DNA of 64,000 bases from Adiantum capillus-veneris (taxonomy: Eukaryota > Streptophyta > Polypodiopsida > Polypodiales > Pteridaceae), in the NCBI GenBank assembly GCA_014529385.2, contig CM043971.1, positions 97,496,485-97,560,484 on the forward strand, written 5' to 3'. The notes beneath the pieces are model-generated. The model saw nothing but the letters and a program-made list of their open reading frames with translations. It did no database searches and had not been told where the DNA came from. Shown one piece after another: positions 12,124 to 23,631 of the stretch. Position 1 is the stretch's first letter, and every line of letters starts with the position of its first letter. The translations under genes were made by a program, and so were the position numbers.

Positions 12124-12141
12124 TCCCCGATAATGGCACCA
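12124..12141 (-). promoter_or_regulatory. Primer binding site, tRNA-Asp type (decayed)
   Basis: On the minus strand the 18 bases read TGGTGCCATTATCGGGGA. The tRNA-Asp-type site of Athila/Tat elements is TGGCGCCGTTGCCGGGGA. The four differences are all C-to-T or G-to-A transitions. The site lies about 685 bases upstream of the gag start. It sets the inner edge of the 5' LTR at about 12146. Confidence 0.75.
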
Positions 12142-12376
12142 AAAATGTGTGCGTATGTCTCACGTGTCAATGCAAGGAGCTTGCCGATACACTGTGTGCG
12201 AGCCACAAATGGCTCCAAGCATGCAACTAGCTTAAACTAGTAAGCTCAAAGATGGCGATGGTGTGTCACTCACCGATCTACGCTTACTGTTGTGGAGGAT
12301 CCTTCGCCGCGAAGAAGAAGGAGCCGTCGTTGCGTCGCACTCAACCGCTTCGCCGTCGTCGTGCCGTCGTCGCAAT

Positions 12377-12378
<2 letters not shown>

Positions 12379-12445
<67 letters not shown>

Positions 12446-12461
12446 CATACACACACACACA
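12379..12461. repeat. (CT)n then (AC)n microsatellite
   Basis: An uninterrupted CT tract of about 65 bases (12379-12443) is followed by a short AC tract (12449-12461). Long Arg-Glu or Ser-Leu translations here are artefacts of the dinucleotide repeat. Confidence 0.98.
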
Positions 12462-12678
12462 AGGAGATGAAGAAGAAGAAGATGGAGATGGAGCAAGAGC
12501 ACTCTTCAATTGCACAAATGAGAGAATAAGTAAATTTTAGGTTTAGTTGACTTTTATATGAGCTCGCCCCATTCACACTTGGGCGCCCATACTTAGCCAA
12601 CTAATCCCTTGAATGTTCCAGTTAGAGTGCGCCTCTCATCGGCGATCACTCTTACCCTTTTCCTATTGGACCGACATC

Positions 12679-13140
12679 TATATCTTTGATAATTATCCTG
12701 TAATTATCTAAGCTAATAAACTAATTTCTCTCTTTTATTTATAGCTAAAATAAATTAATTTTACTATCATTAATTATGTAAACTACTTTTTTGATTATGA
12801 GATAATTATTCCATGTTTTTAAAAAAAATTTATATCTCTGATTAGATAATTACTATGGAGTTATCTAATCTATTTAAATAATTTCCCTCTTTAAGTTACA
12901 GCTAAAATTAGACTATTTTGCTTAATTAATTATCAAAACTATTTTTTTTATCATGAGATAATTATCTCATGTTTTTGACAATATTTTATATCTTTGATGA
13001 TTACCATGTAATTATTTAAGCTAACTAACTAGTTTTCCCATTAAATTTATGGCTAAAATCAAAGAATTTCAGCTCTAATAACTAGCAAAATCATTTAATT
13101 TAAATTCCAAAGAATTATCACAGCTTAAAAGAAATATAGA
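12679..13140. repeat. Three diverged AT-rich tandem units of about 152-156 bp
   Basis: Units start at 12679, 12831 and 12987 with TATATCTTTGAT or TATATCTCTGAT. Each carries an ATTATCTAA-type element, then a TAGCTAAAAT-like element and a TTATGAGATAATTAT-like element. The third unit is the most diverged and its end is approximate. They lie in the probable LTR of the minus-strand gypsy element. Confidence 0.75.
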
Positions 13141-13440
13141 GAAGCTTTGAAAATTACCCTATGATTAATGAGTGTATTTTTAGTGATTTATTCCTAATTT
13201 AGGTAGTAAATCAACTAAATTTAACTCTAATAATGATTAACTTACACTAATATTTGTTTTAAATCAGAGAATTAATATTTATAGAGAGAAAAAATTAAAC
13301 CAAATTTACTTGCTAATCTCGAGGATTAGTCTTAATTACCTGGATTAATCCACTTAATGGTTTTTGCTCTCTTAGTAGTATGTGGAGCTTCTCTCTAAGC
13401 TAGAGAGGAATTTCCCCCAAGTGTGTAAATTATGAGGCTG

Positions 13441-13452
13441 CCCTTTTTATAG
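13441..13452 (-). promoter_or_regulatory. Candidate LTR TATA box (minus strand)
   Basis: The minus strand reads CTATAAAAAGGG, a strong plant TATA box. It sits in the probable 5' LTR and points toward gag. A transcript from it would start near 13410 and run through the leader into gag. Confidence 0.5.
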
Positions 13453-13874
13453 TTTTTTGGCAAGCAGAGGTTGAGTGTGACCCCCCAGCTCCAATTCAGC
13501 CCCTTTCCTTGAGGAGGCGCCCCTTAGCTACTAAAGGAGTCCTAGACTTGGTCTGGGTCATCATGAGTCCACTTGCCCAACTTGAGGACCAATCCTGTCA
13601 TTTTAAGTGTATATTCTTCTTTTTTTGGTAATTATCTAGTGATTATTTTCTAGGCCATGTGACTTATTATCCTCTAGGCCATGTGAATTAATATCTTTTA
13701 AAGTGTCCAAATTTTTATTACTTTAATCTGATCGCGTGAAATTTTTGGAAGGGGATAGCAATGTCAAATCTTATCTGAATTCAGTTCTAAAAGTTCCTGT
13801 GTATAGTTTTGTTGTGCTTAAGGTTCCTGTAAAAGCTCTATCCAGCGCAAATAAAGTAGTCTTTGAGTCTAAGA

Positions 13875-13876
<2 letters not shown>

Positions 13877-13954
<78 letters not shown>
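13877..13954. repeat. (CT)n(AC)n microsatellite
   Basis: CT repeats (13877-13924) pass directly into AC repeats (13924-13954). The left flank, GAGTCTAAGAACCCTCTC, is shared with the CT tract at 15190. This suggests both tracts belong to copies of one repeat. Confidence 0.97.
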
Positions 13955-13956
<2 letters not shown>

Positions 13957-14025
13957 TATCTCACTATCCATTCATAGAGCACTACATGATGGTGCAGGAC
14001 AAGGGAGCTCTTGACACGTGGTTGG

Positions 14026-14353
14026 TGTAAGGTGTGAGTTTTGTCCTAGTGTCCTAGAGAATGAGTCAAGGAGAGAAAAGTAGAATTATCCCACATGCAG
14101 TGGTGAAAGGTTGTAGAGCTACTTAAAGCTTCTTCCATGAATGAATAAACATAAGTCTATCTTGCATTACATCTCCCTTGTCTATGGTGAGCTTGTGATG
14201 GCTTAGCAAGTACTCAAGATCGTGTTTATGAGTCCAAGTTAATTGACCTTGGAACCTAATTCGCTTGAATGATAATCTAGCCAACACACATTCACTTGTG
14301 TGCACGATGTTTTTCTTTCAATCACCCAAGCTAGCACGCTCACATTCCCATCA
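14026..14353 (+). repeat. TRIM 5' LTR
   Basis: A 328-bp repeat with TG and CA ends. It is followed after two bases by the tRNA-iMet primer site at 14356-14367. Confidence 0.93.
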
Positions 14354-14355
14354 AG

Positions 14356-14367
14356 TGGTATCAGAGC
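14356..14367 (+). promoter_or_regulatory. TRIM primer binding site, tRNA-iMet type
   Basis: TGGTATCAGAGC is identical to the site at 1038-1049. It shows that reverse transcription of this miniature element is primed by initiator tRNA-Met. Confidence 0.88.
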
Positions 14368-14616
14368 GTTGTTTTTTGCTCCTAGATTGGAGTGCGGCTC
14401 CTAGATTGGAGTGTTATGTTGATTGTCTTCTTGATTGGGGATATATGGTTTTTGAGCTCCTGGATTATAGTGTTGTCTTTCTTCATCGAGTTGTAGCCCA
14501 AATTTCAAGGGGGGGATTTCTCTTTTATTGACATCCTTAGTAAATACCATGTGTCATCCTTAGTGGATAAAGAACCTTCATTGTATTATCCCTAGTCCAA
14601 AGCTCAAGGGGAGGAT

Positions 14617-14944
14617 TGTAAGGTGTGAGTTTTGTCCTAGTGTCCTATAGAATGAGTCAAGGAGAGAAAAAAAGGAAATATCCCACATGCAGTGGTGAAA
14701 GGCTTAATGCTACTTAAAGCTCCTTTCAGGAATGAATAAACATATTTCTATTTTGCATTACATCTCCCTTGTCTATGGTGAGCTTGTGATGGCTTTAGCA
14801 AATACTCAAGGTCGTGTTTATGAGTCCAAGTTAATTGATTTGGAACCTAATTTGCTTGAGTGATAATCTAGTTAACACACACTCACTTGTGTGCATGATG
14901 TTTCTCTTTCATCCACCCTAGCTAGCACGATCACATTCCCATCA
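14617..14944 (+). repeat. TRIM 3' LTR
   Basis: Same length (328 bp) and ends as the first LTR. It is preceded by a purine-rich tract at 14600-14615 and followed by the target duplication GTTGG. Confidence 0.93.
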
Positions 14945-15072
14945 GTTGGTTGGGTGTTGAATTCCCTTCCCCCTTTATTATATATAGTATAGATAGTATA
15001 GTATAGTATAGTATAGAAAAGAGAGAGTGAGAGACCCTGTCGTGTGCAAGTGAGAAAACTCTAGAGGAGCTC

Positions 15073-15109
<37 letters not shown>

Positions 15110-15184
15110 GCGCGCGCGAGCTAAAGACACAAACCCTCATAGTAAAGGTGTGTGAATGTAGATAATAACACAGCCTCCGAGTCT

Positions 15185-15263
<79 letters not shown>
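15073..15263. repeat. (TG)n and (CT)n microsatellites
   Basis: A TG tract (15073-15099) and a CT tract of about 74 bases (15190-15263). The sequence right of the CT tract contains TTGACACGTGG and CTTTCCCCTTTATATATAG. The same order of motifs flanks the TRIM insertion on both sides. Confidence 0.96.
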
Positions 15264-15265
<2 letters not shown>

Positions 15266-16042
15266 ACTTAAAGAGCACAGCCTGAAGGCGCTGAACAAAG
15301 GAGATGTTGACACGTGGTGGAGGACCGAATCTCTTTCCCCTTTATATATAGTATATATTATTATCTAGGAGTGTTTTGGTGAATATGAAAATGAGAGGTC
15401 ACACAAAGCTTTTTTAATCACACGGGGCTTTCTCACGAGCGTGAGCAAGCCTTGATAGAGGCCCACATTATGAACCTAGCATTTTCATCATCCTTAGATG
15501 CCAAGAGAATACCTCATGCAAGGGGCGTCATTGACCATGGTAAGAATCTTATTGCTGCTTTTTGACATTAATAATAGAAGCGTGAGGTTTTAAGAGCAGC
15601 ACTATCGGACCTACCTTTGCTAGCCTCTCCCATTCACCTTTGCGTGTTGCAAGCTGTTGATTCCCATCCTCCTCTAAGGACTACATCCTCACCTACTACA
15701 TTACATGACTCATTTTGCATTAACCTTCCATGATTATCTCTACGGCTACATCGATTGATCATGTGCTGCTCTTGTTAGCTTCACAACAAAACCCAAAAAC
15801 AGCCAATTGTTGACTTATCATACTTGTGTGTCATTACCAAGCAGATTGAGGATATATTTTCAGCACTCCATTGAGTTGGCAATCAATATTGGCTCCACAA
15901 TGGTGGTCTTCTACTCCACGTTGGCTAAAGTAGTTCGTGCAAGACTCTCAAGACCCAAAAGGCTGCATTGTCGCACGTTTGCTTTCATTCTTAGTAAAGG
16001 TGTGTGAGTGTGGATCATAAAGCAGCCTCCGAGTTTGAGATC
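15141..16042 (+). repeat. Pair of about 50-bp direct repeats, each leading into a microsatellite
   Basis: 15141-15190 and 15993-16042 share AGTAAAGGTGTGTGA and CAGCCTCCGAGT. Each copy runs directly into a dinucleotide tract, CT at the first copy and TG at the second. The roughly 730 bases between the CT tract and the second copy hold no recognisable gene. Confidence 0.8.
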
Positions 16043-16046
16043 CCTC

Positions 16047-16056
16047 TGTGTGTGTT

Positions 16057-16121
<65 letters not shown>
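16047..16121. repeat. (TG)n microsatellite
   Basis: About 75 bases of TG repeats with two TTTG interruptions near the left end. Confidence 0.97.
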
Positions 16122-16124
<3 letters not shown>

Positions 16125-16197
16125 TAAGAATGATTATCTAACAATAGTTTGATTTCACAAACTATTGAACCATACAATGGGACTAGAGACCAATCAA

Positions 16198-16359
16198 CTT
16201 GTAAATAACCAAATCTTATGTATACATTAGATAACAAGTAGATAAAGTTAAGACTGCAATTGACATTTAGACTTAACACTTGTAAATAACCAAACCTTAT
16301 GTATACATTAGATAACAAGTAGATAAAGTTAAGACTGCAATTGACATTTAGATTTAACA
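16198..16359. repeat. 81-bp tandem duplication
   Basis: Two units (16198-16278, 16279-16359) start CTTGTAAATAACC and differ at only a few positions. Since 81 is a multiple of three, the minus strand keeps an open frame with a 27-residue repeat (YLLSNVYIRFGYLQV occurs twice). I see no reason to call it a gene. Confidence 0.9.
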
Positions 16360-16439
16360 CTGACATATAGTGTATTACATGTTATTATCAAAAAATCGTG
16401 TACAAGGGTTATCTATCACTTAATAAAAACAACCAAACG

Positions 16440-18165
16440 GTGGATGATCCTTTGTTATTGCTGCAGTTGCCGTTGTGATCCCAAGGAAAGAATCTTTTAC
16501 TTGTCACCATCCAAGAAACACAAGCCTGTCAGAACTAGCACTACTTGGGAAGACAGGGAGTCGAGAATGAGCCATTTTTCTACGATAATGTTACATCGTT
16601 TAATTCCAAAAAAAAATCGAACAGCGTCCCCTTTGTAAATTGGATCAATTCTCAAAATTCCAATCTAATGCCATCTCATCCGAGACCTCCACTTGAGGAT
16701 TAAGGCTCTTTTAACAATCATTGGATAATTTCAAAGTAAATTACAAACATTCGTTTCAAAAATTATGCATTTATCCACCAAGAAAGGATAGCATCAAAAA
16801 AAACTTTACAATTGTGAATTCACCATTATATACTTACCTTCATCAAAAGTGAGTTCCTACATATAACGATAGAAGAATAGTTTAAGAGAGTTTTTTTTTA
16901 CTAGTATCGGCAGTCAGTCGTATTGTATCCTTCTTCTACTATGTTACGGCTATGCATACGGTCTTGATAGCTTTGAACACAAGATAAATTAGTGCCAAGC
17001 TAATAAAGTTGGGAATGGTAGCCCTGAAACGAAGCTACAATATGCTCAAGTCAAGCATAATGGGCACGGTTTCCCTGAATACAAGATACCAGCTTTCATC
17101 TATTTATGAGATGGTTAACAGCCATATATATATTAGTTTATATATGAAATTCAATGTATAGAAATTTTGGTAGCCATTCCTTGGTATCTGCTCATTATGA
17201 TTAAAAAACAGTCACTGCCATCACCCCTGAGACTCTCACATGAGGTTGTGTGCAACCCAGGTAGTGACCATCATTTCCACATACAAAGTTAATTTTTATG
17301 TGCAGTATATCCATCTTCAAACCATTAAGAGATATGAATTGGATTGGAATATCAACTTATCCCTATGTAATTGATGCCAATTTTTTGATATATAGCTACG
17401 CCAAAAAATGTCAATGTGAAAAAATTTCAACAGTATTTCGTTTGTATCTGGTCAAAATGCTGGAACAATTTTAAGCAGCAATCTGTTTGTTTTCTGATAG
17501 TTACATAAAATCCATACGTTGTCATCTCTTGTGAGACCCTCACAGGAGGTTGCGGGCATCAAAACACGAGTAAAATCCAACACGAAGACATGGCCAAATC
17601 ATCAATCTGTATTATTAAATTAAGCATGCAAATATTTAAGAAATCCAAGCCAAGTAGTAGCTATCCTTCTCACAAGCGTTCATTCACCAAAGTATTATCA
17701 CAATTCGTAGCATAGGTAATTATCAGTGCTAAAGGATCCCACTTATGGTCTACCAAAGCGATGTTGCTAGGCAGATGTTTTTACTGGTCCTTAATGTCTA
17801 TAATGTATATACTTTCATATATGCTATAGACTCAGCTTTGTTTTTTGTTATAGATCCAACATATCATGTACATAAAATGCATTAAAATTTTAAAAAACTC
17901 AAATACACTGAGTAGGTGTAGATGCACCTACCTGTATGTCATTTTTTATTTCCGACGGTATCTTTCATGTGTAGGTGATAGAAGCTGGATGTAGATCTTC
18001 ACAGTAGTAGATGTGCATTTTGTTGTTCTTCTATATGTGTGTGTGTGTGTGTGTGTGGCGAAGGAGGAGAGAGTGGAGAAGGGATCTATCAAATGGCGAG
18101 GATTTGATCTTCAGCTCTTTGGTGGTTAACAAAAGAGCAAAGCTTCCATACATTGAATCATGTGC

Positions 18166-18205
<40 letters not shown>

Positions 18206-18235
18206 TTGTGTGTGTGTGTGTGTGTGTGTGTGTGA
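16440..18235 (+). repeat. Diverged third copy of the 4-kb repeat family
   Basis: Its left part (GATCCCAAGGAAAGAATC, AAACACAAGCCTGTCAGAAC, GGGAAGACAGG) matches 48905-49020 and 53535-53650. Three GAGAC(C/T)-CTCAC type modules follow at about 16677, 17225 and 17527. A degenerate form of the 20-bp palindrome is at 17912-17931. The order is the same as in the two copies at 48.6-57.1 kb, but the distance from left anchor to palindrome is about 1.47 kb against 2.23 kb. This copy therefore has deletions. TG tracts at 18035-18057 and 18171-18234 mark its right end. No coding frame is intact. Confidence 0.65.
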
Positions 18236-18253
18236 TATACCTTGCATGAGCAA

Positions 18254-18850
18254 TCAAGTAAGCATGATAATTATGTTTAACAGACAAAGAAAGTTAGCAG
18301 CATGAAGTATCACTCTAGTTTCTTTAGAGATGGATTTTTCACCTTTATCACAATTTGAGATAGCTAGAAATGCTATGGCTTCTCTTTCTTCAGGGTCAAG
18401 GAGATCAAGATCGATTAATGGGTTACCCACTTTCTCGCTATATTTGATTTCCAGGGGAGCTGCCAGGAGATTGTTGATGAGGTATAGTTTATTAACAATA
18501 GTGGGGAGAGAATTAAAGTAGAAATCCAAGTCTATGAGATCTTGGAAATCAAATTAAGCATAGAGAAAGAAGAAAATTATCTAGAGAGGAAAGAAGATTA
18601 GGAAGCTCTTTTCTTGCTACTGCTAGAAGGGAATCCAATCATTGACTGAGGCTATACTAAGAGCAGATAGGGAGTGATTGGAAATCGCCTCTTTCTCAAA
18701 ATCCAGAAGCTTCTTATAAAAAGTTGGGCCTTTAAATCATGATAGTATGCAGCACTGAGTCCCCAACGGTGGAATTGGAAGGCCTTTAATCTCGACGTAG
18801 CCGAGTTTCCTCAGGGATGAAATACATTCAACCTGATATAATGAACATCA
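18254..18850 (-). pseudogene. Unidentified coding-like fragment
   Basis: On the minus strand two stretches look protein-like. About 18845-18640 reads with one stop and contains SSLRKLGYVEIKGLPIPPLG and KKLLDFEKEAISNHSLSALS. The stretch 18529-18254 is a 91-codon open frame with VGNPLIDLDLLDPEEREAIA. Between them lies AT/pyrimidine-rich sequence ending in AG, as an intron could. The composition is unlike neighbouring junk. I do not recognise the family. It could be a decayed host gene fragment or an element ORF. Confidence 0.3.
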
Positions 18851-18871
18851 AGATAAGTATATGCTATTAGT

Positions 18872-18985
18872 ATGGTGCAATTCACTATATAGTGACAGTC
18901 CGCGACCAAAGACTGCTTGGAATATATTGTGTGTGTTTACTTTTATTTTTCCAACTATACAGAACTATATAGTGAATTGCACCAT
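18872..18985. mobile_element. Small foldback (MITE-like) element
   Basis: A 22-bp perfect inverted repeat: 18872-18893 (starting ATGGTGCAATTC) is the exact reverse complement of 18964-18985 (ending GAATTGCACCAT). The span is 114 bp with an AT-rich centre. Each arm also contains the palindrome-like CACTATATAGTG. No clear target duplication is seen, so classification as a MITE is an inference. Confidence 0.6.
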
Positions 18986-19636
18986 TGAACATAAACAATA
19001 GACTTCAAAGCATGACACAATCATACTTATACAATAAGAGAACATGATCATAAATTACTGAATTAATTTATCAAGTATGAATTACAATTGGCCACTCAGG
19101 AGGAGTAGGTACGTCCCCTGGTAGGTGAAGGAGAGATTAGTACTACCACCATCCAAACATCAACGCTTATTAGAATAGGCTACAATGAATGGGTAGACAG
19201 GTACCAAGTGACCTGTGCCACTTGTTATTGATGTCACACCCCTAGAACAACCCCCTACTACTATCCTGAATTATGATTTTTTACAATGGTAGGTTCAAAA
19301 ACCGCTTTTGCTTTCCTAGGCAAGAATTCCCTGGTCCTATAGGGTTCTATTATAGGTGATTTAAGCTCCAATCTAACCATTTGTATCTTATTATTAATTG
19401 CCTTCATGTTCTCTGGGTTATTATTCACCCTAATTCGTGTAGTCAGCCTTACTTTGCTTGGTTCCTGTGCTAGACAAGCATTCATTTCATGAGCATTGGC
19501 AATCATTGTACTAAAAATTTGAAAATTTTTGATAGAGTTTTGTTTGTTTTTTCAAGCAAGTTTCAAAAAAAACCATAACTGTACCAAGGTTCCAACTATT
19601 CCAATTACCTTCCCGAATATGTTTTTCCTGTACTTA

Positions 19637-20221
19637 ATAATATGTGATTCAAAACTGCTCAAAAAAACCAGTCATTATACTATTCTTTCTTGACAAGAAA
19701 CCAGCTGTCTTCCAAAACTTTAACATTCATATCTTTCCAGAACTACCTTATCAAGACCTGCATATGATTGGTTAAGCATAACCCAATTTTATCAACAAAA
19801 AGAATTTATTAATGAGATTATGTCTTCAAGACTGCAACCACCAAGTTCTTCCTACAACTAAGTGATATTTGAGCAAGCATGTGTTTTCAACCATCCTGGT
19901 CCCAAAACCCATTTTAATTATAGGATTTGTATTGTTTTTTTGGACCAGCTAAGCCAGCCCTACTGTATGTCTCTTTTCCCAACTCTTTTCCTATGATATA
20001 CTTTCGGATCAAAGATTAGATTGTGAAAGGATCCCCTAAGTTCTACATAATATGCGATTCAAAACTCCTCAAAAAAGCCAGTCATTATACTATTCCTTCT
20101 TGACAAGCAACCAGCTATCTTCCAAAAACTTTGATATTCATATCTTTCCAGAACTATTTTATCCAGATCTGCGTATGATCGGGTACACATAACCCAGTTT
20201 TATCAACAAAAAGATTTTATT
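19637..20221 (+). repeat. Two direct repeats of about 170 bp, offset about 410 bp
   Basis: 19637-19810 and 20047-20221 share GTCATTATACTATTC, ATTCATATCTTTCCAGAAC and TTTTATCAACAAAAAG in the same order, with moderate divergence. No gene is seen in or around them. The flanks (18990-19636 and 20222-20633) hold nothing recognisable; a minus-strand frame of 81 codons at 19261-19506 has no family I know. Confidence 0.8.
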
Positions 20222-20633
20222 TATATCCTCATGCACTTGTGTGCTTAGGTAGGTAATGCAAATCTAAAAAGCGGCCAATCATCCTAAGTACCAATACATT
20301 TAATTATGGCAATTGATCAAGCATGTGTAATCCCATCAATAATCCTACTGAAGGTTCTCGAAATTCCCCCTTTTTTTTTATTTTATGTTGTTCTTTTGGA
20401 CATTTCATCTTATTTGATTATACCCAATAAGCAAGTACTCTAGCTAATCTTATCTGATTATGCCCATTAAGCAAGCCTTATTGCAAAAAATACTCAGAGT
20501 TCTTTTGTTATTTTTAATCAAATGCGCAAGTAAAAACCAGTACGGTTTATGCAAGTAAATACCACTACGCTTTTTTTCTTACATATTTTGAAAACAGTTT
20601 CATGCCTTCTTCATGCTATGCACATAAGTAAAT

Positions 20634-21195
20634 TGTTAAGTATGGAGCCTGATTTACCCTTGTAATTTTTTGTGTTAAAAAACGCACATTTGTAAGGCCC
20701 CCATTATGAGGAGAAGCCATCGTCCGTGAAGAAAATAACTCGCCGAAAAATAAAATCACTCGCCGAAAAATCAAATTTTTCACAGCCACAGTCTCAGAGC
20801 CCAAGCTCGAGACTGGCTTCGTTGGAATATCCCTTTTTGCCGGAATATCATGGCCGAACGACGGACGAAAAGTGGTCGAAAAACGACCGGTCGGTTGGCC
20901 GGTTGGCTGTAGTCAATGGCTGGTGGCCGGTGGCCGGTGGCCGGTGGCCGGTAGTCGGAAGTCAATGGCCGATGGCCGGTGGCTGAATTCAAAAGCCGAC
21001 TTGTCTTCTCAAGGGCGGCCACACATAGGCGGATTGGAGGGATTGATTTGGACTTATCTATACGAGGGCAGCTACACGTGGCTGCCTCTCATGAGAGAGG
21101 GCAACCCTTTTGGCCTATAAAAGGAGGCCATTTCTACACACATATATAGTGTGAGGTTGATGCAACAAGGTGGGTGTGAGGTGGTGAGAGTGGAG
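20634..21195 (+). mobile_element. Truncated Ty1/copia LTR
   Basis: It begins TGTTAAGTATGG, as does the 3' LTR of the copia fragment at 46892. The match continues through AAGGCCCCCA-TATGAGGAGA, a GGCCGGT-rich short repeat (20927-20960), the TATA box TATAAAAG at 21116-21123 and ATATATAGTGTGA, and stops near 21195. The right part of the LTR is absent; GT microsatellite sequence follows soon after. There is no adjacent coding region, so this is a truncated solo LTR. Confidence 0.82.
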
Positions 21196-21249
21196 TCTTA
21201 CCATACACCGAGCGAAATTTACCGAGAAAATAGAAAAACCGAGCGAAAC

Positions 21250-21251
<2 letters not shown>

Positions 21252-21337
<86 letters not shown>
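21252..21337. repeat. (GT)n microsatellite
   Basis: About 86 bases of uninterrupted GT repeat just right of the truncated copia LTR. Confidence 0.98.
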
Positions 21338-22996
<1,659 letters not shown>

Positions 22997-23476
22997 AGAG
23001 ACACACGATGACACGCACGCACATATGAGAGCTTTATTTACGCGGACAATATGGGGATCGATTCGAGGCATAATCAAAATTATGCAAAGCACCCTGGTGA
23101 ACAGAGGATCACGAGGCATCGAGGTTGCTCAGAGGCTGAGCTTTCTACAGCTCCTCGCTATAGTTTCTCCCATTTGCTCTGAGAGTAAGTCTCTAGGCCT
23201 CCTTCCGAGCGTTCGAAAACTACAGACGAACCAGGAAACGAGAAGAGAAGAGTAGCGAAAGAGGTATAACAGTTTTTGAAGCCCCTCCGCTCGCTCGCTC
23301 GCTCTCTAGGCCTGGTATTTGTCGACCATTCAAGGGCTAAGGCAAAGCGAGAAACTTGCAGGGGCCAAAATTAGAGAGTATGAGTGTTATAGTCGAGGGA
23401 GGAGCCATCACCAATACTGGTACACAAGAAGTTTTGGAAAAATTCTCACAATAATTCCCACATTGTGACTTACTTG

Positions 23477-23631
23477 AACATCATGTGCTTTTGTAAGGGA
23501 GGCACTGCATACCTAGCTAGGTACAATTGGGGGCAGGGGACCAGCGGCCCGGTTGGGGGGACCGGGTTCCCTTGCCCCCAATCGTACCTAGCTAGGTATG
23601 CGGTGCCTCTCGAGCAGAAGCTCATGATGTT
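23477..23631. repeat. 155-bp nearly perfect inverted repeat
   Basis: Arms of about 65 bases (23477-23543 and 23565-23631) are complementary at nearly all positions over their inner two thirds. They meet in an inner stem CCCGGT/ACCGGG with a loop of about seven bases. Both arms contain the 14-bp palindrome TACCTAGCTAGGTA and an ATTGGGGGCA-type string. There is no coding sequence. It could be a MITE-like foldback element or a small-RNA-producing hairpin. No target duplication was seen. Confidence 0.8.

Larger units (their letters stand above)
3591..12141 (-). mobile_element. Decayed Athila-like Ty3/gypsy retrotransposon (internal region)
   Basis: Read on the minus strand the order is primer site (12124-12141), gag (11438-9243), zinc knuckles (9191-8309), protease (8305-6833), RT (6049-5105), RNase H (5180-4752), integrase (4751-3591). 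This is the Ty3/gypsy order. The RT string FLDGYSGYNQI and the tRNA-Asp-type primer site resemble the Athila branch, and there is no second RNase H. Frames are broken by stops and frameshifts, several of the stops looking like CGA or CAG changed to TGA or TAG. A probable 5' LTR lies to the right; no convincing 3' LTR was found on the left. The copy is dead. Confidence 0.87.
12146..13735 (-). mobile_element. Probable 5' LTR of the minus-strand gypsy element
   Basis: The inner edge is set by the primer site: four bases away, the plus strand starts TGTGTG, which is CACACA at the LTR end on the minus strand. A good minus-strand TATA box (CTATAAAAAGGG) at 13441-13452 and a weaker TATATAAAA-type site near 12552-12561 fit an LTR promoter. 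The outer edge could not be fixed, and 13735 is a guess. A (CT)n tract at 12379-12443 and three AT-rich tandem units lie inside. No partner LTR confirms it. Confidence 0.45.
14026..14944 (+). mobile_element. Complete TRIM (miniature LTR retrotransposon)
   Basis: Two 328-bp direct repeats (14026-14353 and 14617-14944) both start TGTAAGG and end CCCATCA. They flank a 263-bp interior with no coding capacity. The initiator-tRNA-Met primer site TGGTATCAGAGC is at 14356-14367 and a purine tract AAGCTCAAGGGGAGGA lies just before the second repeat. The bases GTTGG occur immediately outside both ends (14021-14025 and 14945-14949), a perfect 5-bp target duplication. The interior contains a 17-bp motif twice (14378 and 14397). 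The LTRs differ at roughly 10 percent of positions, so the insertion is old. It has no gag or pol and depends on another element. Confidence 0.93.

Noticed and set aside
12232-12600. Open frames coding long Arg-Glu or Ser-Leu runs here and at 22714-23024, 24325-24654, 24984-25244 and 44069-44257
   Set aside because: They are translations of (CT)n/(GA)n microsatellites, open in several frames and on both strands.
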